From: JAZKJD01 sp040384585
GTDB taxonomy: Bacteria; Pseudomonadota; Gammaproteobacteria; Diplorickettsiales; Diplorickettsiaceae
Reading direction: 5' to 3'
Length of the DNA: 64,000 nucleotides
Assembly (NCBI GenBank): GCA_040384585.1
Contig: JAZKJD010000008.1
Span: 62,001 to 126,000, forward strand
Shown: piece by piece, positions 36,642 to 45,087 of the stretch
How positions within the stretch are numbered: the stretch's first letter is position 1
Layout: every line of letters starts with the position of its first letter
Translations under genes and position numbers: made by a program
The notes under the pieces: generated by a model
What the model was told of the DNA's origin: nothing
What the model saw: only the letters and a program-made list of their open reading frames with translations
Database searches by the model: none

Positions 36642-39281
36642 ATGCAAGCTAAAACGACATTTCTCCACAATTACAGCCCCCCCGCTTTTTTGATTGAAAC
36701 GGTTGATTTGCATTTTACACTGGGAGAGGAATTGACGCGTGTACAGTCATGTTTAACGGTTTCACGTAATTCAGTGGCAAAAGTACAAGATAGCCCTTTA
36801 ATCCTTAGCGGTGAACAAATAGAATTAATTTCTATCCATCTAAATAATCGCCTGTTAGCAACTAGTGAATATCAGCTAAACGAAACAGAATTAATTATTC
36901 CTATCGTTCCCGATGAGTTTTCGCTAAGCATAATAACCCAGATCAAACCGCAAGAAAATACTGAATTGAGTGGCCTTTATGTCTCACGAAATATTTTTTG
37001 TACGCAATGTGAAGCGGAAGGTTTTAGACGGATTACCTATTTTATTGATCGTCCTGATGTATTAGCGTCCTATACGACGACAATTGTTGCTGATAAAACG
37101 CAATATCCTGTTTTATTGTCTAATGGAAATAAAATCGCGTACCAAAGATTGATAAATAATCAACATTCTGTTACATGGAAAGATCCTTTTAAAAAACCGA
37201 GTTATTTATTTGCGTTGATTGCGGGTGATTTAGAATTTATTCAGGATGAATTTGTTACGCAATCGGATCGAAAAATAGTATTACAAATATTTTCGGAAAA
37301 AGGATACAAAGAGAAATGTTATCACGCCATGAATTCTTTAAAAAAAGCCATGCATTGGGACGAACAAGCCTATGGTCGTGAGTATGATTTAGCCATTTTT
37401 ATGATTGCAGTGATTGATGATTTCAATATGGGTGCGATGGAAAATAAAGGGCTTAATATTTTTAATGCACAAACTGTTTTAGCGGATCCAGATACAACGA
37501 CGGATTCTGAATATAGTTATGTTACCAAGGTAGTCGGCCATGAATATTTTCATAATTGGACGGGAAACCGAATTACCTGTCGTGACTGGTTTCAGTTAAG
37601 TCTTAAGGAAGGTTTAACTGTTTTCCGCGAGCAAGAATTTAGCGAAACCATAGGGTTACCCGTTATTGAACGTATCAATACGGTAAAGCGGCTACGTAGT
37701 TTACAATTTGCAGAAGATGCAAGTCCTTTGGCGCATCCAGTACAGCCGGATTCTTATATTGAAATCAATAATTTTTATACCATGACTATCTATGAAAAAG
37801 GCGCAGAGCTTATTCGTATGATGAAGGTGTTAGTCGGCGCAGAATTATTTCGTAAAGGTTTGGATCTTTATTTCAAACGTTATGATGGACAAGCGGTGAC
37901 AATAGAAGACTTTATTAAGACAATAGAAGATGCCAGTACTTACGATTTAGGCCAATTTCGTTTGTGGTATAAACAATCGGGGACGCCTCAATTAGATATT
38001 GATTATCATTATAATTCGGAAACCAAGATTTTTGATTTACATATTAAGCAATGTTGCCCGCTTACGCTGAGTCAAACCAATAAAAAGTCTTTTTATATCC
38101 CCTTATCCGTAGCTTTATTAAATAGTGAAGGTCAAGCCATTTGCTTACAATTAGAAGGTGAATCTACGCGTATTGATAAGCAGCGCGTATTAATTATTAA
38201 AGAAAAGGAGCAACATTTTCGTTTTGTGAATGTGTCAACTATCGTTATTCCTTCTTTATTAAGGAATTTCTCAGCTCCAGTAAAGCTTAATGTCGATTAT
38301 CGGGATGAGGACCTGGCTTTTTTGATGCAAAAGGATAATGATGGTTTTAATCGATGGAATGCAGCACAACAACTCGCTAATCGTGTTGTCATGCGCCGGC
38401 TTAAACTTGCAGCGCCGCCGAGTCAAACCACGAGCTTATTGATTAAATCTTATCAAACATTATTAGCAGATATTGTGAAAATAGATAAAGATAAAGCTTT
38501 ATTTGCCGAGTTATTGAATTTGCCTAGTGAAGCTTATTTTGCAGAGCAAATGAAAATTATTGATGTGGATGGTATTCATCATGGACGTCGGTGCTTACGT
38601 GAGCAAATTGCTAAATCCTTATGTGATCAGTTATTTAAGATTTATAAAAGTTATCAAGATTTCAAGCCTTATACGTTTGATGTTTGCTCACAAGCCAAGC
38701 GACGCTTAAAAAATACGTGTTTAAGCTATTTAATGTTATTACAAGATTCCGTGTTTCATGATTTGTGTATTATACAGTACCAAAAAGCAGATAATATGAC
38801 GGATAGCATGAGTGCTTTGAGTGAATTAGTTAATAATAATTCGCCAGAACGTACGCAGCTATTAAATGATTTTTATGAAAAATGGAAAACTAATACACTC
38901 GTTGTTTGTAAATGGCTTGCGATGCAGGCGCGTGCTCCATTAACCAATAGCTTGGAGTGTGTTAGCGCACTATTAAAGCACCCAGCATTCGATTGGAAAA
39001 ATCCTAACAAAATTAGGTCATTGATCGGTGTATTTTGTACGGAAAATCAGGTTCAGTTTCATCAGCTATCAGGTGATGGTTATCGTTTTTTAAGCGAGCA
39101 AATACGATATCTTGACAAACGGAATCCGCAAATAGCGTCACGCCTGGTAAAATTATTTACTTCTTGGCAACGATTTGATAATACACGTAGCGAATTAATG
39201 CGTGAACAATTAGAGTATATCCTTAAAACACCGGGATTATCGTCCGACGTTTATGAAATCGCCAGTAAAAGTCTTTCTTAA
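36642..39281 (+). CDS. pepN: Aminopeptidase N
   Basis: An M1-family zinc aminopeptidase that removes N-terminal residues from peptides in the cytoplasm. The 879 residues include the substrate motif GAMENKGLNIF (about 264-274) and the zinc site HEYFHNWTGNRITCRDWFQL (about 300-319), with the second Glu in LKEGLTVFREQEF. The C-terminal half is the helical DUF3458 region of the bacterial PepN subgroup. Length matches E. coli PepN (870). Confidence 0.96.
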   Translation: MQAKTTFLHNYSPPAFLIETVDLHFTLGEELTRVQSCLTVSRNSVAKVQDSPLILSGEQIELISIHLNNRLLATSEYQLNETELIIPIVPDEFSLSIITQIKPQENTELSGLYVSRNIFCTQCEAEGFRRITYFIDRPDVLASYTTTIVADKTQYPVLLSNGNKIAYQRLINNQHSVTWKDPFKKPSYLFALIAGDLEFIQDEFVTQSDRKIVLQIFSEKGYKEKCYHAMNSLKKAMHWDEQAYGREYDLAIFMIAVIDDFNMGAMENKGLNIFNAQTVLADPDTTTDSEYSYVTKVVGHEYFHNWTGNRITCRDWFQLSLKEGLTVFREQEFSETIGLPVIERINTVKRLRSLQFAEDASPLAHPVQPDSYIEINNFYTMTIYEKGAELIRMMKVLVGAELFRKGLDLYFKRYDGQAVTIEDFIKTIEDASTYDLGQFRLWYKQSGTPQLDIDYHYNSETKIFDLHIKQCCPLTLSQTNKKSFYIPLSVALLNSEGQAICLQLEGESTRIDKQRVLIIKEKEQHFRFVNVSTIVIPSLLRNFSAPVKLNVDYRDEDLAFLMQKDNDGFNRWNAAQQLANRVVMRRLKLAAPPSQTTSLLIKSYQTLLADIVKIDKDKALFAELLNLPSEAYFAEQMKIIDVDGIHHGRRCLREQIAKSLCDQLFKIYKSYQDFKPYTFDVCSQAKRRLKNTCLSYLMLLQDSVFHDLCIIQYQKADNMTDSMSALSELVNNNSPERTQLLNDFYEKWKTNTLVVCKWLAMQARAPLTNSLECVSALLKHPAFDWKNPNKIRSLIGVFCTENQVQFHQLSGDGYRFLSEQIRYLDKRNPQIASRLVKLFTSWQRFDNTRSELMREQLEYILKTPGLSSDVYEIASKSLS

Positions 39282-39314
39282 GGGTAGCGCTATGGATAAG
39301 AAGTGGTTGGCATA

Positions 39315-39407
39315 GGTCCTGCCAGCGAATGCACTTTTTTTGCTGGCTTACGCCACAAAAAGAAGTCGCATTCACTGGCGCTTTTTAATTTTTGTAGCGT
39401 ACAGAGC
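39315..39407. repeat. Family II element, copy b (left end missing)
   Basis: GGTCCTGCCAGCGAATGCAC, TGCTGGCTTACGCCACAAAAAGAAG and the right end TTTTTAATTTTTGTAGCGTACAGAG are shared with copies at 25571 and 63230. The left terminal repeat and a target duplication are not visible, so it is truncated. It lies between convergent pepN and the DUF1640 gene. Confidence 0.7.
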
Positions 39408-39467
39408 TCGTCTAGAAGCCAAAATTCTAATTGATAGATTCTGCTTTAATTCGTATAAAAATACAGT

Positions 39468-40304
39468 CTAGTGAACGAATAATTTTATAAACGCTAGGAT
39501 AATTGTAGTTTGAAGTGCAGAAACGCCTAGCACCCATTTAGAAATATGGACATGAATTGCTGCCTTGGTTTCAGTGATTTCTTTCTGAATCTCAACTACA
39601 CTTTTTTTGAGTTCGGTAATATCTTTTTTAATTTCTACAATTTGGAATTCTACTTCCGCTAATCTGACTTCTATCGTTTTTATCTTCGATTCTAATCTGC
39701 TTTCTGTTTCCTTTATCTTTAATTCTAAGTTGCTCTCTGTTTCTTTTATTTTCGATTCTAAGCTACTTTCTATTTCTTTTATATTTAATTTTAAGCTGCT
39801 TTCTGTTTCTTTTATTTTCGATTCTAAGCTACTTTCTATTTCTTTTATATTTAATTTTAAGCTGCTCTCTGTTTCTTTTATTTTCGATTCTAAGCTGCTT
39901 TCTATTTCTTTTATATTTAATTTTAAGCTGCTCTCTGTTTCTTTTATTTTCGATTCTAAGCTGCTTTCTATTTCTTTTATATTTAATTTTAAGTTGCTCT
40001 CTGTTTCCTTTATCTTTAATTCTAAGTTGTTTTCCGTATCTTTTATTTTTGCATCTATTTCTCTTATGCTAAACAGTAATTTATTCTCTGTTTCCTTCAG
40101 TTTGATCTCTAAATAATTTTGAGAATCTTTTACAGCACTTTTTGATTCTAGTTCCATGTGAAATAGATCCTGCTTGGTACAGACATTATTAGTAATGAGT
40201 TCCGTCATTAACAGTACCTGTGCTTCAGCACGTTTTTGAGAATAACCTGCTTCTTCAAGTTTTTTAGCATAATAAAGTGTATCAAATAAGACTGCTTGCG
40301 CCAC
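39468..40304 (-). CDS. DUF1640-like coiled-coil protein with 22-residue tandem repeats
   Basis: A 278-residue protein. The GTG at 40304 follows AAAGGAGAG and gives VAQAVLFDTLYYAKKLEEAG, matching the head of the small protein at 12583-12861; the frame is open further upstream but lacks such a site. Residues about 60-235 are an almost uninterrupted coiled coil, including 22-residue repeats of the type SSLKLNIKEIESSLESKIKE. The C-terminus is a membrane helix (WVLGVSALQTTIILAFIKLF). DUF1640 proteins include mitochondrial MCUR1/CCDC90 relatives; the bacterial role is unknown. An antisense frame stays open across the repeats only because 66 is a multiple of three. Confidence 0.82.
   Translation of the reverse strand: MAQAVLFDTLYYAKKLEEAGYSQKRAEAQVLLMTELITNNVCTKQDLFHMELESKSAVKDSQNYLEIKLKETENKLLFSIREIDAKIKDTENNLELKIKETESNLKLNIKEIESSLESKIKETESSLKLNIKEIESSLESKIKETESSLKLNIKEIESSLESKIKETESSLKLNIKEIESSLESKIKETESNLELKIKETESRLESKIKTIEVRLAEVEFQIVEIKKDITELKKSVVEIQKEITETKAAIHVHISKWVLGVSALQTTIILAFIKLFVH
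39751..40014 (-). repeat. Tandem 66-bp repeat in the coiled-coil gene, four units
   Basis: Units begin with TTCGATTCTAAGCT at 39751, 39817, 39883 and 39949 and differ by only a few bases, with degenerate half units on both sides. Each encodes 22 residues (two 11-residue coiled-coil hendecads). Near identity of the units points to recent expansion and likely length variation between strains. Confidence 0.9.
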
Positions 40305-40456
40305 AGAGACTCTCCTTTTAGTTATTTTTATTAAATAATCCCAATAACTAAGTCTTATATAGAAAAAATATTTAAGCAAGCGTGTATCTGTTTTTTAGAT
40401 AAATTTACTTTGTACATGACAAAAAAATTGTTGGCATCCCTGTTTCCCCTTGGTAG

Positions 40457-40652
40457 GTATATACCCATTGCACTTGAAAATGCGATCTCGCATTTTCAAG
40501 TGCTTTCCTTGCGCGATGGGGATTTTCAAGGGGAGAATCGCGATTTCTCCCCTTGAATAACGGGCGGAAGCTTGGCTTTCCCCCGTTAAGTGATCGGGTA
40601 TATCGCTCGCTGTGAATTCGAAAAGTTCGCATCTTCAAGTACGAGCGGTATA
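40457..40652. repeat. Family III composite palindromic repeat, copy c (rearranged)
   Basis: It has GCACTTGAAAATGCGA paired with TCGCATTTTCAAGTGC, TTCAAGGGGAGAATCGC paired with GCGATTTCTCCCCTTGAA, and at the right the hairpin TATCGCTCGCTGTGAATTCG to CGAGCGGTATA. The same modules as copies a and b appear in inverted order. The whole intergenic space between two minus-strand genes is made of it. Confidence 0.8.
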
Positions 40653-40662
40653 GAGGCAGGAC

Positions 40663-41562
40663 CTAAGTCATTTGTTTCGCTAAAAAGATGCCTGCTAATG
40701 CAATAAGGATACCTAGCATTTGTATCAATGACAGATGTTCTGCAAAGAAAATCCAACCTGCCATGGCAGCGACCATGGGTTGTACCAATAGAGCAGTCGA
40801 TGCAAAAGTAACTGGTAGATAAGGTAAGGCATAAGCAATTAAACCTTGACCTAGTATATGAGAAAACAAAGCTAAGGCAATCAAAATTACCCAAGCAGTC
40901 TCTGTGTTGGGAAGAAATGTTTCGCTAGAAGCAGAAGTGATAATGAGCAGGGTGATCATACTGGCAAAAGTAGATATCGCCATACTGGCAAAGGCTGTAA
41001 ATTTTTTACGTGCGCGATTGAGGACTAATAAGTAACCGGCATAGAAAAATGCAGTGATAAAGGCTAAGCTATCACCCATTAATGTGTGTCTATCGCTATG
41101 TAAACCAGGATTGATGAGTACAGCAACACCTACAATAGCTAATAATAAACCAATCACTAATTTTTTTTGTGGAGGCTTATGTAATACTAACCATCCCCAT
41201 AAGGCAATAAGTACAGGAGAAAAATTAGCGAGTAAGGTCGAATTGGCGATTGTTGTATATTGAATAGACAGATGCCAAGTTGCTAAGTCGCCACCAAATA
41301 AAATGCCGGCGAAAAGTAGCCATAGATAATCCTTAACATTAGGTACTTCTAAATCATTGGGATGAGTTGAGCCTTCTCCTATCGAGAGTAAGGTTAAAAT
41401 AGGGAAAGCAATCGCAACACGCCAGAATCCAGTTGCAATGGGACCGACTTCACTTAAACGAACAAAGACAGGGGCAAAGCCAATAGCTATGGCGCCTATT
41501 ACTAAATATAGTAAGGCCAACTTATATTTTTTTTCAGCATTACCGATAATGTAAATAGGCAT
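40663..41562 (-). CDS. EamA-family (DMT) transporter
   Basis: A second ten-helix DMT transporter of 299 residues. Repeat 1 contains VIGAIAIGFAPVFVRLSEVG (about 20-39) and IQYTTIANSTLLANFSPVLI, and repeat 2 PYLPVTFASTALLVQPMVAA. The ATG at 41562 follows GGAG; a TTG 12 bases upstream is possible. It is only distantly similar to the EamA protein at 35754-36629. Substrate unknown. Confidence 0.9.
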   Translation of the reverse strand: MPIYIIGNAEKKYKLALLYLVIGAIAIGFAPVFVRLSEVGPIATGFWRVAIAFPILTLLSIGEGSTHPNDLEVPNVKDYLWLLFAGILFGGDLATWHLSIQYTTIANSTLLANFSPVLIALWGWLVLHKPPQKKLVIGLLLAIVGVAVLINPGLHSDRHTLMGDSLAFITAFFYAGYLLVLNRARKKFTAFASMAISTFASMITLLIITSASSETFLPNTETAWVILIALALFSHILGQGLIAYALPYLPVTFASTALLVQPMVAAMAGWIFFAEHLSLIQMLGILIALAGIFLAKQMT

Positions 41563-41854
41563 CCATAACTCCAAATAGTCCTACCCATTCGTTATTGTAG
41601 AATAAGACATATTGGTTAAATAGTGAATAAAATGATTTTTTTATAAGCAAAAAAATGATATTTGCTCTATTTTTGTACATACTTTTAGTAAATTTTAGCG
41701 AGTGTAGAATATTCTTCTTATTAGATAGCAGAGTAGCTCCTTAATATAATTAATTTATCCAGTTTGTCTCTAGCAATTTTCTACTGAGTTCCTAGAAATA
41801 TCGTCTATCATAAGAGTATGAATTAAGTAAGTTAGTGCTTCATGATAGATTATG

Positions 41855-41884
41855 TTCCATTGCATTTTCAAAAATGCAATGGAA
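41855..41884. promoter_or_regulatory. Perfect palindrome upstream of the efflux genes
   Basis: TTCCATTGCATTTT and AAAATGCAATGGAA form a 14-base inverted repeat around a CA centre, 30 bases before the outer-membrane efflux gene. It could be an operator, an RNA hairpin in the leader or a small family III-like module (compare GCACTTGAAAATGCGA at 40470). The remaining 339-base gap (41563-41913) is AT-rich with no gene. Confidence 0.45.
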
Positions 41885-41913
41885 ATCAGCAAAGGAGATA
41901 GATTGATAGTTCG

Positions 41914-43407
41914 ATGCACTTTTTTTATAAGTCTTGCTGCCAATTTTCCATCATTACTATCATATTAGCCAGTCTGAGTGCTTGTCTTGTAGGTCCTGAT
42001 TTCAAGTTGCCTATGCCGCCAAAAGTAAAACATTACACGGAACAGCCTCGGCCCCACGGAACGGCCAGCGTATCAGGGAAAGCAGGTGCATCACAATACT
42101 TTATTAAAGCGGCTAACGTTTCTCCACAATGGTGGCGTTTATTCCACTCACGAAAAATCAATAGATTGGTGTGCAGAGGTTTAGCCAATAGCCCTAATTT
42201 AACTGCAGCAAAAGCCGTATTAAGGGAAGCGCAAGAAAATCTTAATGCAGGAATAGGCGGTTTATTTCCAGCATTTACTGCACAACTTTCAGCCCAACGA
42301 GGCTCGGCAGCTGGATTTTTTAATTCAAATGAATCTAGTAATACTGCCACAGGTAGCAATATTCCAGCAGGAGGTATATTCAATCTTTTTAATGCATCAG
42401 TCAATGTTGCTTATATACTCGATATTTTTGGTGGAATACGACGCGAAATAGAAGCATTACAATCCCAAGTTGATTATCAATATTTTGAATGGAGAGCAGC
42501 CTATCTTAGTTTAACGGGAAATATCGTTACCTCAGCTATTGCTATGGCCTCCTTGCAAACCCAAATACGCGTTACTATACAACTGATTCGTGAGCAAGAA
42601 GAACAATTAAAGATTATTAAGCAGCAGTTCGAATTAGGAGGTGCTTCCGGTGCTGATGTATTAGCTCAAGAAACACAAGTCGCACAGACACGTGCAACCT
42701 TACCTCCATTAGAAAAAAGTAGAGAGCAAATCCGTCATGCATTAGCTATTTTAGTAGGCTCGTTTCCTAGTGCTAGTCATATTCCTAATATAGATTTGAG
42801 TGAATTATGTTTACCGACCCGCCTTCCTTTGAGCATTCCATCATCATTAGTACGTCACCGACCGGATGTGCGTGCCGCAGAAGCACTATGGGCGGCAGCT
42901 AATGCGCAAGTAGGTGTTGCCACGGCTAATTTATATCCACAATTTACGATTACGGGTACTTATGGAGAATCCAATTCTGTAGGTAGCAATCTTTTTGCTT
43001 CACAAAGTAAGTTATGGAGTTTAGGAGGATCATTATTGCAACCGCTATTTAAAGGCGGCACGCTAATAGCGCAACGTCGGGCAGCTATTGCGGCTTACGA
43101 TCAAGCAAAGGCACAGTATCAGCAAGTCGTACTACAAGCCTTTCAAAATGTGGCGGATACATTACGGGCATTAGAAACGGATGCGCGTGAATTGAGGGCT
43201 GAGAAGCAGGCAGAATTAGCATCACATGCTAATTTAATGTTGACGCGTCAGCAATTTTATTTAGGTGGAGTCAGTTATCTTGCTTTATTAGATGCACAGC
43301 GGCAATACCAGCAAACACGTATCAGTTTGATTCAAGCGCAAGCAAGTCGCTATACCGATACGGCTGCTTTGTTTCAGGCCTTGGGAGGCGGATGGTGGAA
43401 TTGCTAA
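41914..43407 (+). CDS. Outer-membrane efflux lipoprotein (OprM/NodT family)
   Basis: The outer-membrane channel of a tripartite efflux pump, 497 residues. The signal ends in the lipobox LSACLVGPDF (Cys about residue 24), followed by the family's GPDFKLPMPP. Two TolC-type repeats follow, with SSLVRHRPDVRAAEALWAAA (about 310-329) and GVSYLALLDAQRQYQQTRIS (about 450-469). The adaptor and RND pump genes follow on the same strand but are separated from it and from each other by palindromic elements. Confidence 0.93.
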   Translation: MHFFYKSCCQFSIITIILASLSACLVGPDFKLPMPPKVKHYTEQPRPHGTASVSGKAGASQYFIKAANVSPQWWRLFHSRKINRLVCRGLANSPNLTAAKAVLREAQENLNAGIGGLFPAFTAQLSAQRGSAAGFFNSNESSNTATGSNIPAGGIFNLFNASVNVAYILDIFGGIRREIEALQSQVDYQYFEWRAAYLSLTGNIVTSAIAMASLQTQIRVTIQLIREQEEQLKIIKQQFELGGASGADVLAQETQVAQTRATLPPLEKSREQIRHALAILVGSFPSASHIPNIDLSELCLPTRLPLSIPSSLVRHRPDVRAAEALWAAANAQVGVATANLYPQFTITGTYGESNSVGSNLFASQSKLWSLGGSLLQPLFKGGTLIAQRRAAIAAYDQAKAQYQQVVLQAFQNVADTLRALETDARELRAEKQAELASHANLMLTRQQFYLGGVSYLALLDAQRQYQQTRISLIQAQASRYTDTAALFQALGGGWWNC

Positions 43408-43420
43408 AAAAATCATCGTC

Positions 43421-43519
43421 TTTTGTTTTATTTCGTTGTTGGATTGTCTTTTTCGATGCTCATGTACTCGCGTGTACATTCCGCTTCTCAAAGTCAATCC
43501 GCCTAGAAATAAAACAAAA
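43421..43519. repeat. Family I palindromic element, copy G
   Basis: TTTTGTTTTATTTC (43421-43434) pairs with GAAATAAAACAAAA (43506-43519), and GGATTG pairs with CAATCC inside. The apex, GCTCATGTACTCGCGTGTACATTCCGC, resembles the apex of the other family I copies. It lies between the efflux outer-membrane gene and the adaptor gene. Confidence 0.7.
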
Positions 43520-43588
43520 TACTAGGTTTTTCAGTAACAGGTTAATACTAACTTTTCAGTTTAATTTGTGTGGGAGTTAAGTTAATCG

Positions 43589-44746
43589 ATGCGTAATTGG
43601 AAAACGCAGCTAAGAAAACCCATGGCTATTATGTTAATAGGCGTGGCAATATTATTTGCTTGTATTTTCGGTTTTCAGCTAATCAAAAAAATTATTATTC
43701 AAAATGCCATGCGTAATAATAGGGCACCGTTAGTGACCGTTTCTGCAATGCCAGTACATTATCAATGGTGGCAACCTTCGTTATTGACCTATGGTAGTTT
43801 ACGAGCGATGCAAGGTGTGAATGTCACCACAGAATTGGCAGGGCTAGTACGCACGATTTATTTTAAGCCAGGTTCAGAGGTCAAAGCGGGTGATGTGTTG
43901 GTGCAGCTCAATGCTGATTCCGATATTGCTTTATTACATGCGCTAGAGGCGCAAGCAAAATTAGCGGAGATCATCTATCGCCGTGATATGGCGCAATTTG
44001 CCATAAAAGCGATCAGTAAGGCAACATTAGATTCCGATCAGCAAAATCTAAAAAATTTACAGGCGCAGGTTGCGCAGCAGGCAGCAACAGTTGCCAAAAA
44101 AACACTGGTAGCGCCTTTTACAGGACGTTTAGGTATTTCTGCTGTGAATCCAGGGCAATACCTTAACGCTGGTGATCAAGTCGTACCATTACAAGTCTTA
44201 GATCCACTTTATGCCGATTTTTATGTACCACAACAAAACTTGATTCAGTTGCAGATTGGTTCATTGGTTAGGATTAACACAGATGCTTACCCGGATAAAA
44301 CATTCACCGGGGAAATTACCACTATCAATCCGATGGTAGATGTAAAAACACGTAATGTTGAGGTAGAGGCGACAATAGCAAATCCTCACTTTGAATTATA
44401 TCCGGGCATGTTCATATCAGTAGAAGTTAAAATTGCTGCACCAAAGCGTTATTTGACCTTACCGCAGACTTCGATCAGCTTTAATCCGTATGGCGAAATA
44501 GCTTATATTGTGCAACAAAAAATCAAAGATAAAAAAGGGAAACCGGTTCTTAGTGTATTACAAACCTTTGTGACAACAGGAGATAAACGGGGTGATCAAA
44601 TTGCTGTTCTTGAAGGAATCAAAGAAGGTGATATCGTGGTAACTAGCGGTCAGCTCAAATTGAAGAATGGTAGCGTAGTCGTGATTAATAATTCAGTTGT
44701 TCCACAGAATAAGGCAATGCCTATGGTTATTGACGACACATCTTAG
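43589..44746 (+). CDS. RND efflux periplasmic adaptor (membrane fusion protein)
   Basis: The 385-residue adaptor that links the inner-membrane pump to the outer-membrane channel. It has an N-terminal membrane anchor (about 11-32), a lipoyl-like domain with GLVRTIYFKPGSEVKAGDVL (about 87-106), a helical hairpin and the barrel segment VAPFTGRLGISAVNPGQYLN (about 172-191). The C-terminus has VLEGIKEGDIVVTSGQLKL. It belongs to the MexE/AcrA group. Confidence 0.93.
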   Translation: MRNWKTQLRKPMAIMLIGVAILFACIFGFQLIKKIIIQNAMRNNRAPLVTVSAMPVHYQWWQPSLLTYGSLRAMQGVNVTTELAGLVRTIYFKPGSEVKAGDVLVQLNADSDIALLHALEAQAKLAEIIYRRDMAQFAIKAISKATLDSDQQNLKNLQAQVAQQAATVAKKTLVAPFTGRLGISAVNPGQYLNAGDQVVPLQVLDPLYADFYVPQQNLIQLQIGSLVRINTDAYPDKTFTGEITTINPMVDVKTRNVEVEATIANPHFELYPGMFISVEVKIAAPKRYLTLPQTSISFNPYGEIAYIVQQKIKDKKGKPVLSVLQTFVTTGDKRGDQIAVLEGIKEGDIVVTSGQLKLKNGSVVVINNSVVPQNKAMPMVIDDTS

Positions 44747-44747
44747 A

Positions 44748-44885
44748 TTCAGTCTCTAAAGTACCCTTGTCGTCATCTGCTACGTTAAAAACAGCTCAAA
44801 AATACTCATTTACTTTGTGTAAACTCCGTTTTTTTTCGCTGTTTTCGCCTTGCGGATGACAACAATCATCACTTTAGAAACAGAA
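44748..44885. repeat. Family I palindromic element, copy B
   Basis: Outer arms TTCAGTCTCTAAAGT and ACTTTAGAAACAGAA, middle arms TTGTCGTCATC and GATGACAACAA, inner arms AAAACAGC and GCTGTTTT. The apex has TACTCATTTACTTTGTGTAAACTCCG. It begins two bases after the adaptor stop and may act as a transcript-end hairpin. Confidence 0.75.
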
Positions 44886-44913
44886 CCTAGGTTATTTTCC
44901 ACGTTTGTTAGCC

Positions 44914-45044
44914 GCTGTGCACCGTACAAAAATTTAAAAAGAGGTGGGTGACACGGATGCTAGCTTCTTTTTTGTGGCGCAAGCCAACAAAAAAAGCGCA
45001 TCCAGTGGCAGGACCCACCTCCACTATTTTTTGTACGGGTACGG
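44914..45044. mobile_element. Family II MITE-like element, copy c
   Basis: The ends GCTGTGCACCGTACAAAAA and TTTTTTGTACGGGTACGG are inverted repeats. The interior shares TTTTTTGTGGCGCAAGCCAAC and GTGGCAGGACC with copy a. Flanking words TTGTTAGCC (44905-44913) and TTGCTAGCT (45045-45053) agree at seven of nine bases and may be an aged target duplication. With copy B it fills the 341-base gap before the RND pump gene. Confidence 0.7.
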
Positions 45045-45087
45045 TTGCTAGCTAAAAAGTCATAATGTTTTAAGGATAAACATAAAC

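Noticed and set aside
39607..40116. Plus-strand 169-codon frame across the tandem repeats, encoding FIFDSKLLS-type repeats
   Set aside because: It is antisense to the coiled-coil gene and stays open only because the unit length is a multiple of three; it has no ribosome site.
12267..40652. CRISPR-like regularity of recurring palindromic repeats
   Set aside because: The repeats are dispersed over many kilobases with no regular spacers and no cas genes.
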